A DNA stretch of 64,000 bases from an uncultured Dokdonella sp. (GTDB lineage: Bacteria > Pseudomonadota > Gammaproteobacteria > Xanthomonadales > Rhodanobacteraceae): the NCBI GenBank assembly GCA_934526015.1, contig CAKSZY010000013.1:1-64000 (forward strand), given 5' to 3'. The first letter of the stretch is position 1; each line of letters opens with the position of its first letter. Both the position numbers and the translations under genes were made by a program. The notes under the pieces were generated by a model. The model was not told where the DNA came from. It ran no database searches and saw only the letters and a program-made list of their open reading frames with translations. This document shows, piece after piece, positions 45,371 to 53,326 of the stretch.

Positions 45371-45425
45371 AGCGTCTCCCGTTGCGGTCGGAACCGGCGC
45401 ATTGTCGCCGGATCGGGCCCGCGCG

Positions 45426-46295
45426 TCAGGTGTAGAGGATCACGCTCAGGGTCGCCAGCCAGCCGCAGGTGGCCGCCAGCAGCCACGGATCGCGGACCGC
45501 GAGCCGGCTCGGATCGCCGCCGGCGGCGTGGCGGAACACCAGCACGAGGTAGCGGGCGACGCCGAGCGCGACCCAAGGCGCCGAGTAGACGAGGGCGCGA
45601 TGGCCGTGGCGGGCGATCGCCTCCGGCGACAGCGTGTAGAAGATGTAGGCGACGAGGACCGCGCCGGCCAGCACGGCGAGCACGCGCTCGATCGTCACCG
45701 CGCGATAGGAGCCGGTGGCACGAGCACCGGCGTCTTCGACGCGCACGAGGTCGCCGTGGCGCTTGCCGAGGGCGAGCATCAGGGCGAGCAGGAATCCCAT
45801 GACGAGGATCCACGGCGTCAACGGCACGCCGGCACCGAAACCGCCGGCGACGATGCGCAGGGCGAATCCGCAGGCGACGATGGCGACATCGAGCCAGGCG
45901 ACGCGCTTGAGGCCGAGCGAATAGGCAAGATTCAGGGCGAGGTAGGCGGCGATCGTCGCGGCGACCGCCGCGGCCGCGATGCCGCCGATCGCCAGTGCGG
46001 CCAATGCGGCCAGCGCGGCGAACACGAAGGCCGTGCGCAGCGACAGCGCGCCGCGCGCGAGCGGGCGACGGCATTTGTCGGGATGGCGGCGGTCGCGTTC
46101 GACATCGCGCGCGTCATTGAAGGCGTAGACCGCCGAGGAGGCGAGGCAGAATGCCAGCGCGGCGAGCAGCGCGCCGCGCACGGCCGGCGCCGACAGCAGG
46201 GCGTGGCCGAAGAACAGCGGCAACAGCACGAAGCCGTTCTTGAGCCATTGGCCCGGCCGCGCCAGCTCGACGAGGGCCGCCATGGCGGCGCGCAT
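45426..46295 (-). CDS. UbiA family prenyltransferase, DPPR-synthase-like
   Basis: A 289-residue membrane protein. The first Asp-rich motif NDARDVERDRRHPDKCRRP and the N-terminal ARPGQWLKNGFVLLPLFFG segment fit the branch that includes decaprenyl-phosphate phosphoribosyltransferase, which joins a polyprenyl phosphate to phosphoribosyl diphosphate. The second motif is represented by DLVRVEDAGARATGSYRAVT. Eight or nine helices are visible. It is separated by only three bases from the C25 peptidase gene upstream, so the two are probably co-transcribed. A role in making a lipid-linked sugar for envelope glycans is inference. Confidence 0.85.
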   Translation of the reverse strand: MRAAMAALVELARPGQWLKNGFVLLPLFFGHALLSAPAVRGALLAALAFCLASSAVYAFNDARDVERDRRHPDKCRRPLARGALSLRTAFVFAALAALAALAIGGIAAAAVAATIAAYLALNLAYSLGLKRVAWLDVAIVACGFALRIVAGGFGAGVPLTPWILVMGFLLALMLALGKRHGDLVRVEDAGARATGSYRAVTIERVLAVLAGAVLVAYIFYTLSPEAIARHGHRALVYSAPWVALGVARYLVLVFRHAAGGDPSRLAVRDPWLLAATCGWLATLSVILYT

Positions 46296-46298
46296 GCG

Positions 46299-49037
46299 TC
46301 AGTTTCCGGCGAGCTGTGCAGCCGGGGGTTCGGCGTCGAAACCGGCGCGTGAAACGGTGTCCGCTGCGGCCGGCTTCCGTGCCGGCGGCGGCGTCGGCAC
46401 GGAAGCCGGCTGCGCTTGCGGAATGCGCGCGGCGGCCAGCGCGGCGATGCGCTCGCGTTCGGCCCGGATGTCGAAGCTCGCGGTGGCGTCGCGACCGCTC
46501 ACCGGATCGCCCGCGTACAGCCGCACGGAGGCGATTTCGCTGCCGTCGCCCACGCGCGGAATCGGCAGGTCGAAGCGGGTTCCGGCGATGCGGTAACGGC
46601 CGCCGGCCACGCGTCGGCCGTCGGCATCCAGCCAGTCGACATCGATCTCGCCGTCGAAGCGCGGACCCGGCAGGGCGATGCCGAGGCTCGGGTTCCAGCG
46701 GTCGTCGCGCAGGCTGACCAGCGCGGTGTCGCGGGGACGCTCGAGCACCACCGCGGGATCGCCGAGCAGGTTGTACATCTCGACCAGCACGCGATCGGTG
46801 ACCACGGCCTTGGCGCGCACGATGCCCTCGCCGATGGTCGCGCCCGGGGTCAGCAACTCGCTCACCAGGGCTTTGCTGAATTCGGTCGAAGGCGCGTTTC
46901 GCCACGAGGCGGCGAACACCGCGACCGCGCCCTTGTCGCTTTCGCGCAGGAAGCGTTCGCCGATCGAGTCCTCGGTCGGATTGTCGAACGGGGCCGAATA
47001 GCAGGTCATCGAGAGCACCATCGGCAGGCGTCCGCCGTTGTTCAGCGCGCTGACGTCGTCGAGGGTGAACAGGTCGTGGTTCTTGCGGATGTCCGGCGGA
47101 CCGGTGCGCCAGATGTAGCGCCCGCCGTGACCGATGAAATGCACCAGCAGCTGGCCGCCGTTGAGGCCATCCTTGATCGCGCTCTGGTGGGCGAGGTTGT
47201 CGGCTTCGTCCTTGCTTGCGTAGATCTTGTCGGCGAGGAAACCCTCGCTGGCGATGCTGTCGGCGATCTGGTCGGAGGCCTTCTTGAAGTAGTCGCTCTC
47301 GTCGGTGATGAACATGACGTCGCGGCGCCAGTTGCCGGGTTGCGCCGACGTCATGTAGTGGATGGTCTTGTCGACGATGGCGCTGACCTCGTCCGGCTCG
47401 GCGACCGGGAACCGGCCTACCGCCACGACCGGATGGAAGGAGTCGCCATCGACCGATCCGAACGCGTTGTCGCTGGCCGACTGTCCCTCCGGCGAGGGGA
47501 ACTGCCAGGTCGGGATCAGGTTGCGCCCGGCCATGCGCTTGCTCGAGTCGTCGTATTGCGTGCCGGGGATGCCGGCGAAGTGGCCGGGATAGGCGAGTTC
47601 GGTCGGATTGTTGGCGAACTTCGCGTAGGCGAGGTCGTTGTAGGTGTCGTGGCGGATGTCGAAACTGGCGTCGCCGACCAGCAGCAGGAAACGCGGGCGC
47701 GGTGCCGGCCAGTCGTGGTAGGCGTGCTTGACGAGGTTGCGGATCGCCTGCGGGTGGACGATGCCGTGGTTGAAGGTGTCGTAGACCTCCTGCACGTCGA
47801 TCACCGCGACCTTGAGTCCGCGCTTTTCGTGGAATTCCGCCAGCGGCCGGATCGCGTCGATCAGGCTGGCGTGGCTGACGATCAGGTAGTCGTAGCCGGT
47901 CGCCGGCGCCGACCAGCGGTCGGCGGCGGCCGCGCGCAGCGAGACCGGGCGGGCCGGCGAGGCAGTGTCGGCAAGCGGATGCAGGGGCACGCCGGCATCG
48001 GCCGCGGCGAAGGCGAAGCGGCCGCCGCCGAGCGCGGTGCCGGTCCGGCGCACGCCGTCCTCGCCGTACAGGACCGGCGCTTCGCTGCCGCGCGAACGCA
48101 GGGTGAAAGCTCCGGGCGTCGAGGCGACCTGCAGCGCCGTCGATTCCGCGTCGACATTCCCTTGCACGGGAAAGCGGAACGAGGCCCAGTTGAACATGAC
48201 CACATCCACGGCCGGATTGCCGCTCGGGTCCCATGCCAGCGGGCGTTTCGGCACCACCAGGGAAAGCACGTTGCCGCCGGACTTCAGGAAGGCGGCGGGA
48301 ACGGAAAGCGTGTGCGTGGCCTCGTCACGACCGTCCCAGGACTGTGGCGCCATGGCATGCCCGTTGATCGAGACGATGACCTGGTGGTCGTCCGGCTTCA
48401 GCGCGCGATGTTCGTACGGGGCGAACACGCGCGACATGCCACGCAGGTTGAGGGTCAGCTCGACGGGTCCGCCGTGGGCGGCGAGGTCGGGCAGGTCGAA
48501 TGCGGTACTGAACGGCTGCGGGTCGGCGTGGGTCAGCTTGGCCCACTGCCATACATCGGGCTCCTGGCCGGGCTGCTGCTGGCTGTTGTCGAGCCGGATC
48601 ATGAGGTTTTCCTGCTCGAGGCGGACGATGCGCTCGAGGCGGGCATTGCCGGGCGCGCTCGCAGTTGCCTCGCGCATGCGCGCATGCGGCCCCGGCGCCG
48701 CCGACAGCAGGTAGGCGTTGCTCAGGCTGTACTGGTTGTACCAGCTCTCCGGGCCGTGCAGCTGGCGGCCGACCCATTCGATGTGGTCGCCGGCGCCAAA
48801 GCGGCCGTCATCGCCATCGACGACGCGAAGCGGGACCTCGTCACCTCCTTGGGTCAGGCGGAGGTCGGCGCTCGCGCAGTCGGCGAGGGCCGGTTGGGCG
48901 GCCGCCATGGCCGCATGGTCCAGGCGGTAGACCCCGGTATCGCGAATCTCGACGTGGAGGACGCCACTGCAGGCGAGCGCGCCGGCCGGCACGGCGAGGA
49001 GCGCGCACACCAGCGCACGCGGAAGAAGTAAGGACAT
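46299..49037 (-). CDS. Gingipain-like C25 family cysteine peptidase, secreted
   Basis: A 912-residue exported protein with a signal peptide (LPRALVCALLAVPAGALAC). The catalytic His637 lies in HFIGHGGRYIW and the catalytic Cys679 in SMTCYSAPFD, the C25 (gingipain) dyad. An N-terminal beta-rich part (residues about 20-400) precedes the caspase-like core (about 410-720), and an Ig-like beta domain follows, ending in a Pro-Ala linker (QPASVPTPPPARKPAAAD). YLIVSHASLIDAIRPLAEFHEKRG is the typical entry to the core. No type IX sorting domain is visible, so export is likely by Sec plus another route; a gspF gene lies two genes downstream. Probably an extracellular or periplasmic protease with Arg or Lys preference; specificity is unproven. 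Confidence 0.88.
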   Translation of the reverse strand: MSLLLPRALVCALLAVPAGALACSGVLHVEIRDTGVYRLDHAAMAAAQPALADCASADLRLTQGGDEVPLRVVDGDDGRFGAGDHIEWVGRQLHGPESWYNQYSLSNAYLLSAAPGPHARMREATASAPGNARLERIVRLEQENLMIRLDNSQQQPGQEPDVWQWAKLTHADPQPFSTAFDLPDLAAHGGPVELTLNLRGMSRVFAPYEHRALKPDDHQVIVSINGHAMAPQSWDGRDEATHTLSVPAAFLKSGGNVLSLVVPKRPLAWDPSGNPAVDVVMFNWASFRFPVQGNVDAESTALQVASTPGAFTLRSRGSEAPVLYGEDGVRRTGTALGGGRFAFAAADAGVPLHPLADTASPARPVSLRAAAADRWSAPATGYDYLIVSHASLIDAIRPLAEFHEKRGLKVAVIDVQEVYDTFNHGIVHPQAIRNLVKHAYHDWPAPRPRFLLLVGDASFDIRHDTYNDLAYAKFANNPTELAYPGHFAGIPGTQYDDSSKRMAGRNLIPTWQFPSPEGQSASDNAFGSVDGDSFHPVVAVGRFPVAEPDEVSAIVDKTIHYMTSAQPGNWRRDVMFITDESDYFKKASDQIADSIASEGFLADKIYASKDEADNLAHQSAIKDGLNGGQLLVHFIGHGGRYIWRTGPPDIRKNHDLFTLDDVSALNNGGRLPMVLSMTCYSAPFDNPTEDSIGERFLRESDKGAVAVFAASWRNAPSTEFSKALVSELLTPGATIGEGIVRAKAVVTDRVLVEMYNLLGDPAVVLERPRDTALVSLRDDRWNPSLGIALPGPRFDGEIDVDWLDADGRRVAGGRYRIAGTRFDLPIPRVGDGSEIASVRLYAGDPVSGRDATASFDIRAERERIAALAAARIPQAQPASVPTPPPARKPAAADTVSRAGFDAEPPAAQLAGN

Positions 49038-49422
49038 CGGTGACCTGCACGGGTATGGGGGCGCGCACCGGCATGCCGACGCGAACGAAACGGGTAGGCT
49101 AACCATCCCGGTCCGCAGTGGCAACCTGAAACGGGGGCGGTTGCAGGCCCTCGGTCGGCCCCCGCCGGCAGGGCAAGACCCCCTGCCGCCGGCCTGCCGG
49201 GTCGGGAACCCACAGCGGCTCCGGAGCGAATTCCGGTTGACATCTGGCGGCAACACTGGGATTGTTCGGCATGTTGGCGTCGCGTGGCGCCATCCGTGGA
49301 TATCCGACGTTCCGGCCGGGGAGGGGCATGCGACCTTCCGCCATCATCAATGCCGGCAACCAAAGACCTTGATGCACGCTTGACACCTATTGCCATCTAA
49401 CATTTTGCTTGGGGGCGTTTCG
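49038..49422. other. Divergent gap between C25 peptidase and secreted protein genes
   Basis: No gene is supported in these 385 bases. An inverted repeat (GGCAGGG and CCCTGCC region, about 49169-49191) lies in the middle. The 100 bases before 49423 are less G+C-rich (CCATCTAACATTTTGCTTG), as would suit a promoter region, but no consensus pair is convincing. Confidence 0.45.
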
Positions 49423-50007
49423 ATGATCGTTGAAAAGGCTTTGAATCAATCCATTCGCCGCCGTTTCGGTCTGGTGGCCGGAGCAGTCGCACTCTCGATG
49501 GCTTCCGCGTCGAGCATGGCAGCCATCGTTTACAGCGGTCCGGTCAACATTCCGATTCCCGACACTATCGACGGCATCTACATGAACATCGTGACCGGCG
49601 CGACCGGCTCGTCGGGCGGTTCCGTTCCCGGTTATGACATCAACCCGTACTCGGCGCTTGCCGGTCAGCTCAACCTCTGGGGTCCGACGACCGCGGTCTG
49701 GCTGAGCACGGTCGACATCAACGGCTCGTACACGCATGCCCTCGGCACGATCGTCGGCAGTGGCGGCCAGTACTTCCGCCCGGGCGGCAACATCGAGATC
49801 CCGCTGACGGCCAACAGCAGCGACAACTATCTCGCCTTCCAGTTCACCAACGAGAGCACCGGCGCGACCAACTACGGTTGGCTGCAGCTGCAGGTCGGTG
49901 CCAGCCCGGGCACGCGCGCGATCATCGCCTACGCGTATGAAAATGCCGGCGCGTCGATTCCGGTCGGCACGACTCCGGTCTCGCTGCAGAACTTCTCGAT
50001 CGACTGA
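49423..50007 (+). CDS. Secreted beta-rich protein of unknown function
   Basis: A 194-residue protein with a signal peptide (LVAGAVALSMASASSMAA). The mature chain is rich in Gly, Ser, Thr and aromatic residues (YSGPVNIPIPDTIDGIYMN, GGQYFRPGGNIEIPLT) and includes NYGWLQLQVGASPGTRAIIAYAYENAGASIPVG. That last part is very like the body of many PEP-CTERM proteins, but the C-terminal Pro-Glu-Pro, helix and basic cluster are missing; it ends SLQNFSID. It is probably released or surface-bound. It is monocistronic, with a strong terminator 26 bases after the stop. Confidence 0.75.
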   Translation: MIVEKALNQSIRRRFGLVAGAVALSMASASSMAAIVYSGPVNIPIPDTIDGIYMNIVTGATGSSGGSVPGYDINPYSALAGQLNLWGPTTAVWLSTVDINGSYTHALGTIVGSGGQYFRPGGNIEIPLTANSSDNYLAFQFTNESTGATNYGWLQLQVGASPGTRAIIAYAYENAGASIPVGTTPVSLQNFSID

Positions 50008-50032
50008 AGTTCGCTGCGTACCCTGCGTTCCG

Positions 50033-50065
50033 GCAAACGCCCCCTCGCGGGGCGTTTGCTTTTTC
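50033..50065 (+). terminator. Intrinsic terminator after the secreted protein gene
   Basis: GCAAACGCCCC and GGGGCGTTTGC form an 11-bp perfect stem with a short loop, followed by TTTTTT. It also lies downstream of the convergent sulfotransferase gene. Confidence 0.9.
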
Positions 50066-50103
50066 CGGCTCCCGCAATCCGGACGCCCGGCGCCGGTCCG
50101 CGC

Positions 50104-51669
50104 TCAGCCGTCTCCCTGCGCGCGTGACCACGCCTCGCGCAAGTCATCCAGAAGCGCTCCATAGCCTGCGGTGCGCGAGGTCGCCCGGCGCAGGGGCTGG
50201 CGCACCTGGGCGGCACTGGCGGTTCGGGTTTCGCGTCGCTGGCTGGCGAATTCCAGGCAGGCGGGGTCGAAATCCAGGCCGATGAACGCGAGAGTCCGGC
50301 GGATCTCGCCTTCGATGTCGGCAAGCAGTGCCTCATGCGAAAGGAAGTGGCAGCGCTCCGGCTCCCGGCTTGCGACCTGCCGGCACAGCCGCTGGCAGGC
50401 GGCGGCATAGCGGGCCAGTGAATCGAAGTCGTAGCTCCAGGTGAAGAATCCCGGCGCGAACAGCTGCTTGTAGCAGGACCACAGCGTCTCGATCATGTCG
50501 CGTTCGCAGAACACGATGCGGGCGCCCGGCAGCATGCGCGGAATCGCGCCGGCATACAGCCAGTTCTCGGGGTATTTGTCGGTGAACCGGCGCCGCGACT
50601 GGAAGCCGCGCGTGCGCTCGAGGTATTCGGCGCCGAGGCGCAGCCAGTCGGCTTCGCTGGCGCGGGCCACCCACTGCGGAAACGGTTGCCGGCGTCGCTG
50701 CGATTCCGCGGCGATGACCTTCGGCAGGTCGTTCAATTCGCTGGCGCCGACCACGTCGGGATGTGCCGCGAGGATCTGTTCGGCCAGGGTCGAGCCGGAA
50801 CGCGGCATGCCGGGCAGGAAGACGACTTCCGAGCCCTGGCCGCCCGCTGCGGCAGCCGGGGCATCGAAGGCCTGGAGCAGATCCTCGACAAGGCTCTCGA
50901 ACGGCTTTGCCTGCCACGGCGCAAGCCGATGCTGTCGCCGGTTGCCGGCGGCGAAGGCGCGGTATGCCTCCGGCAGTCGTTGCGCCTGTTCCAGCGCCAG
51001 CCCGCAGGCAAAGGCGACCAGGGTCTGCTCGGAGGACGGGAGATTCGGGCTGGCCTGCAGGCGTTGCAGGCGCTGCAGTTCGTCGTCGGCCAGCGGCACG
51101 GTCTTGAGGTCGGCGAGGGCGAACCAGGCACGCGCCGCGGACTCCGGCCGGCGCGTCATCTCGCGATAGATCGCGGCGGCCGCGTCGATGTCTCCGCGCG
51201 CGACCAGGGTCCGCGCCAACAGCAGTTTCGCCCCGGCATGAGCGGGGTCGAGGGTGAGCGCGGACTGCGCCGACTGCATCGCCGCGCTTGCGTCGCCGCC
51301 CTCGTCCTGCAGGCAGCCGAGGGTGAACCAGTCCAGCGCGCTCGCCGGTGGCGGATCGCCGAGCAGGGCGATCGCGTCGTCGCGGCGACCGCGCGCCGCC
51401 AGCACGCCGGCCAGCTCGCGTTTCAGCGCCGGGTCGCCGGGGCTTGCGGCGATCGCATCCCGCAGGCATTGCTCGGCGGATTCCAGCTGGTTGCGCCCGC
51501 GATGGACTCGCGCCAGCACGCGCAACGCGCGTGGATCATCCGCTGCCAGGGCGAGGGCGAGGATCGCCGCGGTTTCGGCGCCGGCAAGGTTGCCGCGCTC
51601 GAAGCATCGCTCGGCTTCGCGGACGTGTGCGGTCGTGCGGTCGGACTTGATCGGTGCGGCTTTCGCCAC
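50104..51669 (-). CDS. TPR-containing sulfotransferase
   Basis: A 521-residue cytoplasmic protein. Residues of about 15-230 form tetratricopeptide repeats (EQCLRDAIAASPGDPALKRELAGVLA, AQSALTLDPAHAGAKLLLARTL). From about 275 the sulfotransferase_3 domain begins with the PAPS 5'-phosphate loop PGMPRSGSTLAEQIL and continues with ELNDLPKVI, FTDKYPENWLYAGAIPRMLPGARIVFCERD (3'-phosphate region) and SYDFDSLARY. It should transfer sulfate from PAPS to an unknown acceptor; the animal tyrosylprotein sulfotransferases belong to the same superfamily. It is convergent with the secreted protein gene. Confidence 0.88.
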   Translation of the reverse strand: MAKAAPIKSDRTTAHVREAERCFERGNLAGAETAAILALALAADDPRALRVLARVHRGRNQLESAEQCLRDAIAASPGDPALKRELAGVLAARGRRDDAIALLGDPPPASALDWFTLGCLQDEGGDASAAMQSAQSALTLDPAHAGAKLLLARTLVARGDIDAAAAIYREMTRRPESAARAWFALADLKTVPLADDELQRLQRLQASPNLPSSEQTLVAFACGLALEQAQRLPEAYRAFAAGNRRQHRLAPWQAKPFESLVEDLLQAFDAPAAAAGGQGSEVVFLPGMPRSGSTLAEQILAAHPDVVGASELNDLPKVIAAESQRRRQPFPQWVARASEADWLRLGAEYLERTRGFQSRRRFTDKYPENWLYAGAIPRMLPGARIVFCERDMIETLWSCYKQLFAPGFFTWSYDFDSLARYAAACQRLCRQVASREPERCHFLSHEALLADIEGEIRRTLAFIGLDFDPACLEFASQRRETRTASAAQVRQPLRRATSRTAGYGALLDDLREAWSRAQGDG

Positions 51670-51718
51670 GGCATGCTTCCGCTGCCCGGGGGCGCCGATG
51701 ATGCCATGTGCGGCGGCG

Positions 51719-52513
51719 TCAGCGCGGCGAGCGGCTGGCTGCTTGCGGACGGCCCGGCCGGAACAGGCGCTCGAGCAGTTCGCAGACGCCGGCGCTGGCT
51801 TGCCGCAACACGCCGGGATCGGAGAAGTACTGCTCGCAGGCCACCGCGAAGAACTCGTCCGCGGCCTCGGCGGCGTACGGATCGAGGAGGGTTTCCTCGC
51901 CGGCGTCGACGCGGGCGACGAAGTCGTCGTAGGCGGCCTGCATGGTCGCGATCCATTCCGCCCGCGCGATCGATGCCGGCAGGCGCGGCACGCCGTTCAT
52001 GGCGCCGTCGAGCATGTCGATCTTGTGCGCGATCTCGTGGATGACCACGTTGAAGCCGGCGAACGGATCGTCGAGATCGGCTTCGATGTCGGCCCAGGAC
52101 AGGATCACCGGGCCGCGCTCCCAGGCTTCGCCGATCAGTTCGTCGTCGCCCTCGGTGACCACGCCGGAATGTTCGTCGTGGTGTTCGCGGCGCACGCGGA
52201 ACCCGCCCGGGTAGACGATCAGTTCGCGCCAGCCGTCGAGCCAGTCGATGCCGAGGTCGACGACCGGCAGGCAGGCCTGGGCGGCGATGGCGAGACATTG
52301 CGCGTCGTCGAGTACATGGCCGGCGGCGGCGCTGAACGACTTGCGCGCGAGAAACTCCCCGCAGCGTTCGCGCAGGCGGGCGAGGCGGTGCGGATCGAGC
52401 TGCGAGAACAGGGCGGAACGCGCGGTCAGCGCCTGCCATTGCGCATCATCGATGACCACCGCCTGCGGCCGGTGCGGCGAGCGCAGGCGCCGCCACAGGG
52501 CGCCGAGGTTCAC
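51719..52513 (-). CDS. mtfA: Zinc-dependent peptidase MtfA (M90 family)
   Basis: A 264-residue cytoplasmic metallopeptidase. The zinc motif HEIAH is at His159-Glu160 and His163 in VVIHEIAHKIDML, and the third ligand Glu is in AADEFFAVACEQYF, as in E. coli MtfA, which binds the glucose repressor Mlc. PWLP-type substrate segments are replaced by VYPGGFRV and GPVILSWADI, normal for the family. The sulfotransferase gene lies 49 bases downstream on the same strand. Confidence 0.94.
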   Translation of the reverse strand: MNLGALWRRLRSPHRPQAVVIDDAQWQALTARSALFSQLDPHRLARLRERCGEFLARKSFSAAAGHVLDDAQCLAIAAQACLPVVDLGIDWLDGWRELIVYPGGFRVRREHHDEHSGVVTEGDDELIGEAWERGPVILSWADIEADLDDPFAGFNVVIHEIAHKIDMLDGAMNGVPRLPASIARAEWIATMQAAYDDFVARVDAGEETLLDPYAAEAADEFFAVACEQYFSDPGVLRQASAGVCELLERLFRPGRPQAASRSPR

Positions 52514-52552
52514 GAAGCGACGCGTGCGGACGCGGTGCGGGTCCGCCGCGGA

Positions 52553-52945
52553 CTACTTGATCGCACCGGGAACGAGCGACTGCCAGCGGTTGCCGGCGCG
52601 CGCGCGATTCGGCACCGACGGCGAGGCCGAGGGGATGATCGCGCGCGGCGGCGGCGACGCACTCGTGGTCGGCGCGATCTCGACATCGGCGTCGCTTTCG
52701 CGGACCGATGCCGGAGCATCGTTCGCAATGAGGCTGCCGGAGCGCGCGTAGGGCAGGCTGGCGTCACCGCCATACGTGCCGTGCGCGGCCGGAGAAGAGC
52801 CGATCGCCGGCGCGTCCTCGATGGAACGGGCGAGGTCGGTCGACATCAGGTCGCTGCCGGCATGGCCGAACTGGCCGGCGAGCACGCAGGTCGGCAACGC
52901 CATCAGGGCGAGCAGGAAAAGCGGGGCTGACTTGTGCGTGATCAT
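52553..52945 (-). CDS. Small exported protein of unknown function
   Basis: A 130-residue protein with a signal peptide (APLFLLALMALPTCVLAG) and a mature part of low complexity, rich in Ala, Ser and Pro (TTSASPPPRAIIPSASPSVP), so probably disordered. GGAGG lies five bases before the ATG. It is 39 bases upstream of mtfA on the same strand. No family is recognised; codon use with G/C at third positions supports that it is real. Confidence 0.6.
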   Translation of the reverse strand: MITHKSAPLFLLALMALPTCVLAGQFGHAGSDLMSTDLARSIEDAPAIGSSPAAHGTYGGDASLPYARSGSLIANDAPASVRESDADVEIAPTTSASPPPRAIIPSASPSVPNRARAGNRWQSLVPGAIK

Positions 52946-53326
52946 GCTCGCCTCCGGGGCATGCAGGGTTGCGGACAGCGTCAGGGCCCGCCATCGTCGC
53001 ATGTTCACTGCGCGGGCTCCAGCCGGTTCCTGGCTGCGTCCGCGAGGTGGCCCGATCGGGGCCGCCGTGGACGCTTCCGGAAACATCGGCACGAGAACGA
53101 ATGCACCGACCATGCCAGAAGTAACGCCGGAGGAACAGCCAGTTACGCCAAGGACTTGCGTAAAACCTCGTAAACAATCCGGCTGACCGGACTGTCCGCG
53201 CGGACAGCACCGGACAGCGGCGGGTGTCCGTACGCGGCCGCTGCGGCCGGTGCCGGCGCTGCCCGGCCGCGCACGCGCCGGCCGCACCCTTGTGGGATGG
53301 ATCAGCGCATCCCTAGACTCGTGCGG
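52946..53326. other. Divergent regulatory gap with CGGACAG motif cluster
   Basis: No gene is supported. A perfect 16-base palindrome, CTGTCCGCGCGGACAG, lies at 53192-53207, followed by another CGGACAG (53211-53217) and a GTGTCCG near 53225. TTGCGTAAAACCTCGTAAACAATCC-like sequence (two CGTAAA copies) lies just before it. The arrangement looks like an operator for a dimeric repressor; there is no T tract, so it is not a terminator. Confidence 0.5.

Noticed and set aside
53192..53207. Transcription terminator
   Set aside because: Perfect palindrome but no loop and no T tract on either strand; it lies in a divergent, not convergent, gap.
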